Below, piece by piece: positions 13,150 to 24,667 of a stretch of DNA of 64,000 nucleotides; the stretch's first letter is position 1; each line of letters begins with the position of its first letter. The translations under genes were made by a program, and so were the position numbers. The notes under the pieces are model-generated. The model searched no databases. It worked only from the letters and a program-made list of their open reading frames with translations, and was not told where the DNA came from. This DNA comes from Bactericera cockerelli. Taxonomy: Eukaryota > Arthropoda > Insecta > Hemiptera > Triozidae. The stretch is from NCBI GenBank assembly GCA_024516035.1, contig CM044958.1, positions 2,907,566 to 2,971,565 on the forward strand, read 5' to 3'.

Positions 13150-15400
13150 CATTTGTAATCCCTTCCTCTCCCTCTCTCTCTCTCTCTGTCTCTTCCTCTC
13201 TCACTTTATTTCTCTCTCCCTATCTTCCTCTCACTCGAACACACAATCTAACTTTCTTCTTCGTGCTATCACTTCTCCTTCTCCATCCTTCCTTCCCTCC
13301 CTAACTCTCTGTTTCACTTTCACCCACAAGTCTCTCTCTCTCTCTCCCTCTCTCTCTCTCTCTCTATCTTCCACCCTCGCAACCATTCTTCTCTCCTCTT
13401 CTTCCTCCTCCTCTTCCTCCTCCTTAGTTTTATATTATCAACCTCCCTCCCACTCAAAAATTCACCCCCACCTTTCACGTCTATTTCCTTTTCCCCCCTT
13501 CCCTCTCGAAATATCATCAACCTACTCATTCCCCTATATTTCATACCTCTCTCCCTTCACATCCTCCCCTCCCTCTCCTCCTCATCAATCTCCCAACTTC
13601 TGGCTCTCCTTTTTCATGTTTTGCTTGCGCTATATTCTGCAACCCCTCCCACACTTCTTCTTGCCTCACTTTTTCTCTCTATCCACTTCACGTGTACCTC
13701 CTTGTTCTTTTTCTCTTCCTTCTTCAGTTCTACCTGACTCACTAATTCTCTCTTTCCTCTTTCCACATATTTTCTACGTCCTTGTTCCGTTTATCCTCCT
13801 TCCCCTAGTTCTTTGTGCCTCACATTTTATTTCTTTTTCAATCCTTTTCTATCTCATTGTTCTTTTTCTCTTCCCTTCCTCGGTTTTTTATTTATTTTTT
13901 TATTTATTTAGAAACTCTTTATTAGCAGAACATATATACAGACAAACAATGGTAAAAATTAAATATAAAATTGACAGTATTAATAATATAAACAAGAAAA
14001 AAATAAATAAAATATATACATATGTCCTAACTAAAGGGCGGGGTTATTGCCTATGGCAATCTCTTCCACTCGGTTCTACCTGCCTCACTTTTTTTCTCTT
14101 TCCACATATTTCTACGTCCTTGTTCGGCTTATCCTCCTTCCCCCCTTCTACCTACCTCACTTTTTCTCTCTTTCCTCTTTCCACAAATCTTCTACCTCCT
14201 TGTTCTGTTTATCCTCCTTGCCTCACTTCTTATCCTTTTTCACTCCACGTTCATCTCCTTCTTCTTTTCCCCTTCCTTCCTCAGTTCTACCTGACTCACA
14301 TTTTCTCTTTTTCCTCTTTCCACATATCTTTTACGTCCTTGTTCCGTTTTCTCCCGTTTCCTCTAGTTCTTCTTGCCTCACTTTTTATCCCTTTTTACTC
14401 CCCTTTTACCTCCTTGTTCTTTTTCTCTTCCCTTCCTCAGTTCTAGCTGCCTCACTTTTTCTCTCTTTCCACAATTTTTTTTAGGTTCTTATTCCGTTTA
14501 TCCTAATTCCCTTCTTCAATTCTACCTACCTCACTTTTTCCCTCTTTCCTCTCTCCACATATATTCTACCTCCTTGTTCCATTTATGCTCCTTCTCTTAC
14601 TTCTTCTTGCCTCACGTTTTACCCCTTATCACTTCACTTCTACCTCTTTGTTCTTTTTCTTTTCCTTTCATCAGTTCTACCTGCCTCACTTTTTCTCTTA
14701 TTCCACATATTTCTACATCCTTGTTCCGTTTATCCTCCTTCCCTCCTTCAATTCTACCTACCTCACTTTTCTCTCATTCCACATATCTTCTACCTCCTTG
14801 TTCCGCGTATCCTTCTTCCTTTGCCTCACTTTTTTTTTCTTTTCACTCCATTTCTACCTCCTTGTTCTTTTTCTCTTCATTTCCTGCCTCACTTCATTCT
14901 CTCTCTACCTCTTTATTCTTTATCTTTCACAACTCTCTCCTAGTTTACTCCTTGTGTCTTTATTATCTTTCCACAATTCTCTACTTTCGTATAATTCATC
15001 TTTCCACAAATCTCTACTCTTATAATTTATTTCTTCACAATTTTCTTTACTTTCTTATAATTAATCTTTCCGCAATTCTCTCTACTTTCTTATAGTTAAT
15101 CTTTCCGCAATTCTCTCTACTTTCTAATTAATTATCTTTACACAACCCTCTCTACTTTCTCATTATTTACCTTTCTACAATTCTCTCTACTTTCTGATTA
15201 TTTATCTTTCCACAATTCTCTCTACTTTCTTATTATTTTTATTTTCACAAATCTCTCTACTTTCTGATTATTTATCTTTTCAAAATTCTCTCTACTTTCT
15301 TATTATTTATCTTTCCACAACTCTCACTGCTTTCTTATTATTTATATTTCGCTTTCCTCAACTCTCTCTACCTCCTTGTACAGTTATTTTTCTTTCTCTA
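13150..15400. repeat. Pyrimidine-rich tandem region with ~100-bp and ~40-bp degenerate units
   Basis: From about 13650 to 14900 a degenerate unit recurs with TTCTACCTGCCTCACTTTTT, TTTCCACATAT and TCCTTGTTC marks. From about 15030 to 15340 a shorter unit recurs with TCTTTCCACAATTCTCTCTA and CTTTCTTATTATT. Long Ser/Phe/Leu-rich frames follow from the composition. The first part is split by a retroposon at 13893-14075. Confidence 0.7.
13893..14075 (-). mobile_element. LINE-tail-like short retroposon inserted in the pyrimidine array
   Basis: It begins in T-rich sequence with AAACTCTTTATTAGCAGAAC and ends CTAAAGGGCGGGGTTATTGC plus TATGGCAATCTCTTCCAC. Flanks share CTCGGTT at both ends, a likely short TSD. 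Array sequence resumes directly after it (TTCTACCTGCCTCAC). Confidence 0.65.
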
Positions 15401-15641
15401 TCTGTCGCCATGTTCTGTTTTTTTTTTTTTTTTTTTTTTTCCTCCTACCGCATTTGCTTTACCTCCTTGTTCTGTTAACTCTCGAAACAACCCCCTCTAC
15501 GCTCTTATTCTTCTTTCCATCATTATCACTTACTTTCCCCATAGCTTCAATTTTTGTTTTCCTTCCACTCTTCTTTAACTCCCTTCACTACTCCTCTTTA
15601 TACGTGAAGCTCTGTCTCGTTGTATTTCCCTCGCAAAGTCT

Positions 15642-15970
15642 AAACCACCTCTCTCTTGGTACGTCCTCATATATACCTCTATATCTCTCTCTATTCTTGT
15701 TTATTTCATCTTTCTGTCTCTTTCTTGTTGTTTCTTCAATCTCTCTCTCTCTCTTTCTGTATTTCCCCTTAAACCACCTCTCTCTTGGTACGCCCTCATA
15801 TATACCTCTATATCTCTCTCTATTCTTGTTTATTTCATCTTTCTGTCTCTTTCTTGTTGTTTCTTCAATCTCTCTCTCTCTCTTTCTGTATTTCCCCTTA
15901 AACCACCTCTCTCGTCATAGTTTGCCCCCATGTCTGTCTCTATCTCTCTCTACTCTTCCCTTCTCGCTCT
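15642..15970. repeat. 129-bp tandem duplication in CT-rich DNA
   Basis: AAACCACCTCTCTC starts at 15642, 15771 and 15900. The first two units are almost identical over 129 bases, differing for example in TACGTCCTC/TACGCCCTC. The third is a short, diverged start. The region around it (15376-16100) is CT-rich low-complexity DNA. Confidence 0.8.
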
Positions 15971-16215
15971 TTCACTCTCCAATGTTTTTCCTCTTCTACT
16001 TGCCTCTGTTTCCCTTTCGCTACTTGCCACTCTTTCCCTATCCTTACTTGTCTCTCTTTCCCTTCGCCCATTCTTTAATTCTCCTTGATATTGCTTCCGA
16101 GTTTCGAATCTGCTTGAATTAAAAAATATTGTTAAAAAAAAAATTGTTAGTTCGAAAATCACACTATGCTTTTATTTATCCTAAATTTAACTGAAACTTA
16201 ATAATGGCACCAAAA

Positions 16216-16440
16216 ATGTAGTCACCTTGGCCTAGCGGTAGCATGCTCAGCTTGCACTCCAGGTGACCCGGGTTCGAAAGCCGGCGGGGTCGGAATTTTT
16301 TCGGCTCTGTATGTCGGCGCCTACTAGCCTCGTGAGGACAATTGGGATTGTTCTTATTTTTTATTTTAACAAATTGTTTAGTTGTAGAGTGGGCACTTGG
16401 GCAACGACCAGTGGTGGGATAGTGAGATTGATATTGGAAA
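16216..16440 (+). mobile_element. tRNA-headed SINE related to family T2
   Basis: The head reads TAGTCACCTTGGCCTAGCGG and GTGACCCGGGTTCGAAAGCC, tRNA-like A and B boxes. It is followed by the T2-like marks TTTTTTCGGCTCTGTATGT, CCTCGTGAGGACAATTG and CGACCAGTGGTGG. It differs clearly from the 33138 and 62600 copies, so it may be a subfamily. Confidence 0.6.
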
Positions 16441-17060
16441 ATATGGTTGGTTGGAGATATATGTATATGATGCATTAGCATTAGTTCTCGCAATATCGAT
16501 GTCGATAAAGGTGCTGACATAATAACACAGATAACTAACTCTTTATAATTTCCGTAGGGATGTGGCGACCCCATCGGCAACAGGCAACTGTTGAAATTAG
16601 CCTCTCCAGGTGCCCTCCTTCTACTCTTCATGCACCTAGAGTCTATTAATCTAAGCAGTATTTCTTCTTCTTTGTACTGCTTTCTTTCCATCTATCTGGA
16701 CACTCTGGCCAAACACCTTCTCTTCATTATTCTTTTCCCTTTCTCCAAGGCAAGCGTAGGGGTAGGCGATCCCATCGCCTCAGCAACCAGCCTCACAGGT
16801 TGAAAGTCCCTAGAGACGATTCCTGTGAGAGTGAAAACTAGGCTGGAGAAATCCAGAGCTAGTTTCACTCGGGGAGGATTAGGATGTAGTGATGAGCATA
16901 TGGCAGGGTACCATATGATCTATAAAATGTCACTTCAGACAGCACCTATCCTCCTAACAGGCAAATCCTTGCTGCCTCAAAAGCAAGTCAATCCCAACCT
17001 GCTGCTTTACAGGTAAACAAGAGCTAGGGGAAGGATAACCCCGAAAAAAAACCAAGTTTA

Positions 17061-18347
17061 ATGGAAATGTCTGGTACTTCTAATGTAGTACCCCAGGCGG
17101 GTAAAAAGGATGACCTTGAATCCCGCGGCGTGAATTTGGTTGGTGGTGGTTTCACGTCCAGGCCCCTGGATTCTGGGGGGGGCCAATTATCAGACAATCT
17201 AACCTCCCCTGTGAGCGAGGTTGTTATAACCTCAAACTCACAGCCAGAGGTTAGTGATCCCCTGGATCTACTAGCTCAGCTTTCTCCTATGGACACTGAG
17301 AATTCAAATCTGGACACTGAGGAGGAGAGACTTCTGTTAGGAGAAGACTCTAACTCCGAACAGGTCACCAAGTCCATGGAGAAACTGAAACTGGCGAAAA
17401 AGAAAAAGAGACTCTCTGGAGCCCAGATCAAAAAGCGCAAAAGAGAAAAGCGACTACTTGCGGCTGCTAAACCCACAGACTCAACGGCTCAACCGGTGGC
17501 AGGCGAACCATTGATAGGCATTGAGAAATCGATACCCCTCGATGGTTCTACGCCTGCCCCAGCTGGGTCAGAGAATGCGGGTGATGGCTATACGCAAGCA
17601 TCGCCGATTTCGAAGGCCGTGAAGGGCAAACAAAGTAATAAAAGGAAAATCAATTTCCCCACTCTTACCACTGTACCTGAGACGCCTCGATCTGGTTCCA
17701 AGCGAACCAGAGAAGAGACGACACCAGATTCAGCGGAGAAACAATTGCAAAAGAAGCGTGCACGCTCAAATGCAATTCCATCGTACAGTGGGGCAACCTC
17801 CTCTACGAAAATGGCTATTGTTCATGATCAGCCAAACATGGAAGTCTCGGAAGAGCAATTTTTGCAAATCCAGACCTCCATTTTGGACAAAAGTCTTGAA
17901 CAAAACACCATACAGCCAAAGTTCACTGGCATTCGTCTAGAGCAGGGGGCAGTAATGCTGTACTGCCTGGACGAAATGACAGCAAACTGGATAGCCAGCA
18001 TTGGAGATAGTCTCACTCCATGGGAGGAGGCCAGGCTGAAAGCAATTCCAGCCAAGGACCTCTCACCAGGAGTGAAGGTAATCTTCAGTGCTCCTGAAAT
18101 CTTGAAGAAACAGAGTGTTGAGAGGATCCTACGACAAGTGGAAACTCAAAATACAGGACTGAACACTTCAAGATGGAAGGTCCTCAACTCCCAGGAGTTG
18201 AACAATTCTAAGAAAATTGTGGTTCGGATGGATGCAGACTCGTGGGCAACTATCGAATCCTGGAAGAGCTATATCTTCCTGGGTTTCGGTAGGGTGTTTT
18301 TATCGAGTCTGGAGAAATCTGCAACCAACAAAACTCTATCCTCCTAA
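17061..18347 (+). CDS. LINE A ORF1 protein, nucleic-acid-binding type
   Basis: An intact 428-codon frame. Residues 1-250 are low-complexity and charged, with a basic cluster KKKKRLSGAQIKKRKREK at about 113-130 and several Lys/Arg patches that would suit RNA binding or nuclear entry. Residues about 265-425 form a compact domain with LYCLDEMTANWI, SPGVKVIFSAPE, LNTSRWKVLNSQEL and KKIVVRMDADSW. This pattern resembles DUF4780, a domain common in insect LINE ORF1-like proteins. I base that on motif layout, not a search. No CCHC knuckle is visible in ORF1. The stop is followed after one base by the ORF2 ATG, which suggests termination-coupled reinitiation. A cellular gene is unlikely given this context. 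Confidence 0.8.
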   Translation: MEMSGTSNVVPQAGKKDDLESRGVNLVGGGFTSRPLDSGGGQLSDNLTSPVSEVVITSNSQPEVSDPLDLLAQLSPMDTENSNLDTEEERLLLGEDSNSEQVTKSMEKLKLAKKKKRLSGAQIKKRKREKRLLAAAKPTDSTAQPVAGEPLIGIEKSIPLDGSTPAPAGSENAGDGYTQASPISKAVKGKQSNKRKINFPTLTTVPETPRSGSKRTREETTPDSAEKQLQKKRARSNAIPSYSGATSSTKMAIVHDQPNMEVSEEQFLQIQTSILDKSLEQNTIQPKFTGIRLEQGAVMLYCLDEMTANWIASIGDSLTPWEEARLKAIPAKDLSPGVKVIFSAPEILKKQSVERILRQVETQNTGLNTSRWKVLNSQELNNSKKIVVRMDADSWATIESWKSYIFLGFGRVFLSSLEKSATNKTLSS

Positions 18348-18348
18348 A

Positions 18349-19326
18349 ATGAAAATGATGAACATAGTACAGATTAACTTACATCATGCTAAGGCAGCCA
18401 GTGCTAAGTCCACCAAGATCATTTTAGAAAGAAACATCAAGGTTGCCCTCATCCAAGAACCATATTTGGTGAAGGGACGAGTGGCAGGACTTGGTGCATG
18501 TCAAGGTACTGTCATTTATGACAGTACTTCACCAAAACCCCGGGCGTGTATTTATGTGAGTAAGGATGTTCCACACTTAACTTTGTGGAACTATACTTCT
18601 CAAGACATGACCGCTGTAAAAATAGAACTTCAAGACAGAAGCACGAGGAAGGACTTCATCATTGCATCCTGCTACCTGCCTTACGAAGAAGCCAATCCCA
18701 TATCAAGAGAACTGGAGAACCTGGTCAACTATGCGCAGGGAGAGCATTCGCACTTCATCATTGGGATGGACGCGAATGCACACCACTGTGCATGGGGGAG
18801 CAGCGACACCAATAACCGAGGTGAGTCTTTGTTTCAATTTATTGGGAATCATAATCTTGTCATCTTAAATGTTGGTTCTAAACCTACCTTTATCAACAGG
18901 AACAGAACTGAGGTGCTAGATATAACCTTAGCCAATCAGAACATACTAAATCACATTTTAAGAGACTGGAAGGTGCTTGATCAGATAGTGTCACTGTCTG
19001 ATCACAACTACATCTCTTTCAATGTGAATTACAAACCTGGTCCACCCACTTTGTATCGGAACCCCAGGAAAACAGATTGGGATCTTTACAGAAAGATCCT
19101 AAAATGTAAACTGAGAGATACAAATATGGACGTGGGTAGCACTGACGGATTAGATGAGGCTGCACTTGAACTTCAAAGTGCTCTACTCAATACTATGAAT
19201 CAGTGCTGTCCCGAAACCAGGAGACCTAACACCAGACAACCAATCTGGTGGAACAATAAACTAGATGGTCTTCGAAAGAAAACCAGGAAACTCTGGAATA
19301 AAACAAAGAGAGGTGGCAGTACTTGA
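18349..19326 (+). pseudogene. LINE A ORF2 endonuclease part, first copy, cut off at 19321
   Basis: The frame starts MKMMNIVQINLHH and runs through an APE-type endonuclease: QEPYL with the catalytic Glu, the MDANAHHCAWG block (Asp-x-Asn) and LSDHNYISF (Asp-His). It then stops abruptly in foreign sequence after TKRGG. Bases 18320-19321 recur at 21007-22008, where the frame continues into the reverse transcriptase. The copy here lacks RT and RNase H, so it is a truncated duplicate or an assembly repeat. Confidence 0.8.
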
Positions 19327-19352
19327 CATTTATATAATTATGAGATATACAT

Positions 19353-19616
19353 GCCAGCGTCGATGGCATGTTGAATACACCGGTTCCCTTCAGAACACCG
19401 AAGTTAAGCGACATCCAGCGAGGTTAAGACTTGGATGGGTGACCATTCAAATTCTAATTCTCGTGACGCTGGCTTTTCCCGGCCCCACTCAGGCTGGGTG
19501 AGGTCAATGTGAGTAGCAGGTTTGTGATTTTCCTGCGAATGGAGGGTAAAACCCCCGTCGTGATATGACCATGGCAGCTGAAAGCGACGTTAAACCCCAC
19601 TTAAAAAAAAAAAAAA
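19353..19616 (+). mobile_element. 5S rRNA-derived SINE, full-length copy
   Basis: The head (19353-19475) follows animal 5S rRNA: GCCAGCGTC start, TTGAATACACCGGTTC, CACCGAAGTTAAGC (box A), ACTTGGATGGGTGACC (box C) and a GACGCTGGC end that pairs with the start as helix I. A 3' body follows with CCCGGCCCCACTCAGGCTGG, GAATGGAGGGTAAAACCCCC and GAAAGCGACGTTAAACCCCA, then poly(A). Loss of loop similarity and the attached body exclude a working 5S gene. No clear TSD is visible at this copy. Confidence 0.9.
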
Positions 19617-19654
19617 GGTGCTGACATAATAACACAGATAACTAACTCTTTATA

Positions 19655-19956
19655 TAATAATAATAATAATAATGCTTTTTCTTTGTGTTATTATGTCACA
19701 ACTTTAGTGGGTAGCGCAGAATCATAGGACTTTACCACTTTAATTTACAATACCTTGTATTATTTTTTGCCTATGATTCTGCCACTGGTCGCTGCTTTAC
19801 ATCAAAGCAGCTACTCATTTTTCCTCACGAGGTATGAGTGGACCCCGAACATCCAAGTACAGAGCAGAAAAAATCCTCCTCCGCTGGGAATCGAACCCAG
19901 GTCACCATGCGTGCAATGCCTAGCGCGCTAACTCACTCTGCCACGGTGACTACTAT
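19655..19956 (-). mobile_element. tRNA-headed SINE, family T2, with TSD
   Basis: On the minus strand the head is GTCACCGTGGCAGAGTGAGT and the B-box region GGTTCGATTCCCAGCGG; the tail is a (TTA)n. CTCTTTATA flanks it at 19646-19654 and 19957-19965, a 9-bp TSD. It sits inside the LINE A target sequence. Confidence 0.8.
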
Positions 19957-20240
19957 CTCTTTATAATAGCACCAAAAGAACTACTGAAATTCGGATCTCT
20001 AGTCCTAATTTTGTCATGTTCAATGTTTTGACGTCCTGATTTGAGTTAAAACAGATCTCACGAGAAAGTTTTATGTCTCTCAAATTTTACAATCATTCGT
20101 CTCTCTTCTGCTTGCTCTTTCCCTTTCCTTCTTTCTACCTCCTCGTCCTCCATTTTTACTTTGAGTACCCCTTCCCTTTCCCGTGTCTTTCCCTTCTCTC
20201 TGCCTCCCATGTGTTTTCGTTTAGAAAATTAAATCGCAGA

Positions 20241-20271
<31 letters not shown>

Positions 20272-20770
20272 GGAGAGAGAGAGAGAGAGGCGGGAAGTTG
20301 CCAAGTCTCTCATTGGTTCTCATTTCTCTCTCCCTCCACTTCTCGCAACCTCCGTGTTCCGTTTTTTGCGTTCTAAGAAAATGTGGCATTTGAAAAATAT
20401 ATTAGGTACCTCTGCGAGCTCCCGCTTCTGCCGTTCGTCGGGATTTTGTTTTGGGTCGCTGGCAAATATTTATTATTATTATTATTACCTTAATTATTTT
20501 TCAAACACTTTGTTTTTATTTTTGAAAAAATAATAAGTACATACAGTGAATATGTATACAAAAATATAAAAAATATTATTAGATATTAAATTTAAAAAAA
20601 AAATATTATTAAATTTGGCTTACGTTTTCATCAACAGCGAGGTCGCAGCCTTAGTTGGGCCGGGAATAGCCATCATCACCTTTATTCGGAGTTAAGTTGC
20701 ATAGAATGCCTAATAGATAAAGAGTAAAAGCTAGAGATGTCTCCAAACATTTCCTTAAGGTCATTAGATT

Positions 20771-21005
20771 TTTTTTAGGGTTTAACATTGCCTTCAACTG
20801 ACTGGTCATATCACGCAGGGAATTTTATCCTCCATTAGCTGGAATCGCAGAAAACAGCTACTCAAAATAATCTCACCCAGCCTGAGTGGAGTGGGAAATA
20901 CCCAGCATCACAATAAGGGTTTGAATTTGATTGGTCACCCATTGAAGTCCTAGTCTCGCTGGACGTTGCTTAAATTCAGTGAATGAATGAGATCTGGTAT
21001 TGAAC
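20771..21005 (-). mobile_element. 5S-derived SINE, old minus-strand copy
   Basis: It reads GGGTTTAACATTGCCTTCAA, TCACCCAGCCTGAGTGGAG and GGTCACCCATTGAAGTCCTA, the reverse complement of the 5S-SINE body and head with many substitutions. An almost equal copy is at 25928-26150 in the duplicated flank. Confidence 0.7.
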
Positions 21006-21035
21006 GTGCAACCAACAAAACTCTATCCTCCTAAA

Positions 21036-24000
21036 ATGAAAATGATGAACATAGTACAGATTAACTTACATCATGCTAAGGCAGCCAGTGCTAAGTCCAC
21101 CAAGATCATTTTAGAAAGAAACATCAAGGTTGCCCTCATCCAAGAACCATATTTGGTGAAGGGACGAGTGGCAGGACTTGGTGCATGTCAAGGTACTGTC
21201 ATTTATGACAGTACTTCACCAAAACCCCGGGCGTGTATTTATGTGAGTAAGGATGTTCCACACTTAACTTTGTGGAACTATACTTCTCAAGACATGACCG
21301 CTGTAAAAATAGAACTTCAAGACAGAAGCACGAGGAAGGACTTCATCATTGCATCCTGCTACCTGCCTTACGAAGAAGCCAATCCCATATCAAGAGAACT
21401 GGAGAACCTGGTCAACTATGCGCAGGGAGAGCATTCGCACTTCATCATTGGGATGGACGCGAATGCACACCACTGTGCATGGGGGAGCAGCGACACCAAT
21501 AACCGAGGTGAGTCTTTGTTTCAATTTATTGGGAATCATAATCTTGTCATCTTAAATGTTGGTTCTAAACCTACCTTTATCAACAGGAACAGAACTGAGG
21601 TGCTAGATATAACCTTAGCCAATCAGAACATACTAAATCACATTTTAAGAGACTGGAAGGTGCTTGATCAGATAGTGTCACTGTCTGATCACAACTACAT
21701 CTCTTTCAATGTGAATTACAAACCTGGTCCACCCACTTTGTATCGGAACCCCAGGAAAACAGATTGGGATCTTTACAGAAAGATCCTAAAATGTAAACTG
21801 AGAGATACAAATATGGACGTGGGTAGCACTGACGGATTAGATGAGGCTGCACTTGAACTTCAAAGTGCTCTACTCAATACTATGAATCAGTGCTGTCCCG
21901 AAACCAGGAGACCTAACACCAGACAACCAATCTGGTGGAACAATAAACTAGATGGTCTTCGAAAGAAAACCAGGAAACTCTGGAATAAAACAAAGAGAGG
22001 TGGCAGTAAGGAAACTTACCATACAGCTCTCTCTGCATATAACAGAGAAATAAGAATAGCCAAAAGAAACTCCTGGAGAACATTTTGCGAGCACATTGAA
22101 CACAACAATAGTGCTGCAAGACTCCAGAAGATTATGGCCAGAGATCCATCCTTTGGAATAGGAAACCTGGTCAATTCTGATGGCTCATACACTACCAATG
22201 GGGAAGAAACTTTGGAAGTGCTAATGAATGCTCATTTTCCTGAACATAGAAGCGCGGCTGCAGGCCTCGATCCAGGCTCAAGCGGGGAATACTCTTTAGA
22301 GAGAATTACTCGCCGAAACTGGAATGAGGCAGCAGCCATAGCTTCCGTGAAAAGGATCCGAGCAGCCATTGGTTCTTTCAAGCCTTTTAAATCACCAGGA
22401 CCAGATGGTATCTATCCAGCGCAACTGCAAGAGGGACTGGATGTCCTTATTCCAATACTCTGCAGGCTGTTTAGAACTAGCTTGGTACTGGGCTATATAC
22501 CAATGTGCTGGAGAAAGTCGAAAGTGGTTTTCCTGTCTAAGCCAGGAAAAACCATGATCAGGCTAAGTCATATCGACCAATTAGCCTATCGTCCTTTCTT
22601 CTCAAAACATTGGAAAGAATGGTAGACTGGCGGCTTGGAGAAGATTGTTTGAATTTTACTCATCATCCCAACCAGCATGCCTATCAACCAGGAAAATCAA
22701 CTGAAACAGCTTTGGGTGATCTTCTTGCTAAGATAGAACCAGCGCTGTCATCACAGGAAATTGCAATGGCTATCTTTATAGACATAGAGGGTGCTTTCGA
22801 CAATACCTCTATGAATGCCTTGCAGAACTCGTTTGCAAGAGCAAGCCCTGTTATCCAAAACTGGATAACTCACCTCTTACAATCGAGAATAATATACGCT
22901 GAACTGTTTGGTTCCAGAAAGGAGATCTATGCTACCAGAGGCTGTCCACAGGGGGGGGTTCTTTCCCCGAGACTGTGGAACCTGGTTGCTGATGAACTCC
23001 TTACAGAATTAAATGGCAGTGGCTACTATGCTCTCGGATATGCAGATGACTTTGTCATCTTAGTCAGAGGCAAGCACAAAACTACTTTAACTGAGCTGCT
23101 TAACGGCGCTCTCTCAATAGTAGAAAGATGGTGTTTGGAAAGGGGACTCAAAGTGAACCCATCCAAAACTACCCTAATACCTTTTACCAGAAGATATAAA
23201 TTGGGACCAATTGACGCACCAATAATCTTTGGCAAAAGGATAAATGTAGCTGATGAAGTGAAATTTCTTGGCGTTTATCTCGACAAGAGACTTACATGGA
23301 ATCAGCACCTTAAGAAAACCACAGACAAAGCAAAAACCACGCTCAACATGGTTAGAAGGTCTGTTGGAAAAACCTGGGGCCTGACACCGCGTATTACAAA
23401 ATGGATATATACTGCTATCGTCAGACCCAGAATCACCTATGCTTCATGCATTTGGTGGAAAAAAACTGAACAAATAGTTGCTCAGAGAGAGCTGGAAACA
23501 GCACAGAGGTCAGCACTTTTGATGGTCTCTGGTGCTATAAGTACAGCTCCCACACTAGCTCTGGAAGTAATCCTAGGCATACCTCCCTTGTATCTTTTTA
23601 TAAAGGGGGAAGCCATAATGGGTGCTTACAGACAGATGATCAGTCATGAAGGTAAACTCCCTACCAGGTATCATGAACTGATAAATAAAACACATGTAAT
23701 TCTGAAGCAAAATCTGCCCACAGACTACATGACACACAAAAATAACTTTCACACTGCTTACACTACTCATATCAGAAAACGATCTGAGTGGACTGGAGCA
23801 AGCAGTGAAAGCATACTTAAAAATGCGGGAATCAAGTACTATACTGATGGATCCCGCATGAACAACAGAACAGGTGCAGGTCTGAGCGGGCCTGGCTTCT
23901 GCAGGAGATCAGTCAGCCTGGGGCAGCTAACCACTGTGTACCAGGCCGAAATGTTCTCTATTCTGATGGGAGCCAGGCATGCACTGGAACTTGGCTGGAG

Positions 24001-24667
24001 AGGAAAACACATTACATTTTTCTCAGACAGCCAAGCTGCAATCAAAACCCTGGAACGTCCCAAAGTCATCTCTAAGTTGGCTTGGGAATGCATTGGACAA
24101 CTCAATGAACTGGGAACCCATAACAAGGTTCACCTTGAATGGATACCAGGACACAGTGGGCTCCAAGGAAACGAAAATGCAGACCTCCTAGCAAGAGAGG
24201 GAGCAGAAATGCACTTCATAGGTCCAGAACCGGTACTAGGATTGACTAAACGCTCAGTCAAAACTAGTGTCAATTTCTGGATGGAAGAAAAAGCAAATGA
24301 AATTTGGAATAACTCTGGTGGCATGCGTCATGCCAAATTGACACTAGCAGGTTATTCCAAAAAACTCACTCAAGACGCTCTAGCTTTAAGCCGAAAGCAA
24401 CTGAGAACAGCTGTGGGCATGCTCACAGGACATGGTCCATTCAGGAAACACCTGCATAGACTGGGTCTCTCTAGGGACGTACCAGTTGAATGCAGACTGT
24501 GTGGACTTGAAGAAGAAACAGCGACTCACATTCTCTTTGAATGTGAGGCACTGGAGCTGAAAAGATTCAGGATATTTGGCAACAATAATCTTGAAATTGT
24601 ACCAAACTTGGGAACTAAAGTCAAGAACCTAGCCCTGCTTGTCCAGGGAACGGGAATCTGGACATAG
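21036..24667 (+). pseudogene. LINE A ORF2: endonuclease, reverse transcriptase, RNase H (one frame break)
   Basis: The start MKMMNIVQINLHH opens an APE-type endonuclease (about residues 1-225: QEPYL, MDANAHHCAWG, SDHN). The RT follows with FKSPGPDG, then a frame change near 22550 (before AKSYRPISLSSFLLKTLERM), FIDIEGAFDN, GCPQGGVLSP and the catalytic GYADDFVIL near 23036. RNase H spans about 23830-24230 (YYTDGS, QAEMFSI, FFSDSQAAI, HSGLQGNENADLLA). A CRLC...HILFEC knuckle lies near 24490-24545. One missing base at an A run (GGAAAAACC) would explain the break. Without it the protein is about 1,210 residues with all catalytic residues present, so the copy is young. Confidence 0.85.

Larger units (their letters stand above)
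19322..21006. other. Embedded flank segment that reads as the empty (pre-integration) allele of the LINE A site
   Basis: From 19617 the sequence matches the left flank of LINE A (GGTGCTGACATAATAACA, CAGATAACTAACTCTTTAT; compare 16509-16546). After a tRNA-headed SINE at 19655-19956 it continues with the right flank (CTCTTTATAATAGCACCAAA; compare 24813 onward) up to 21006. Removing that SINE leaves left and right flank joined at a single AACTCTTTATAAT. It is followed directly by ORF2 sequence at 21007, with TGC shared at the junction. Confidence 0.75.

Noticed and set aside
13616..16122. Ser/Leu/Phe-rich frames of up to 276 codons
   Set aside because: Caused by pyrimidine-rich low-complexity DNA; no domain, no splice context, and the same composition in all three frames.
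19353..19475. A functional 5S rRNA gene
   Set aside because: Internal loops diverge from 5S and the sequence runs directly into a SINE body and poly(A) in several dispersed copies.
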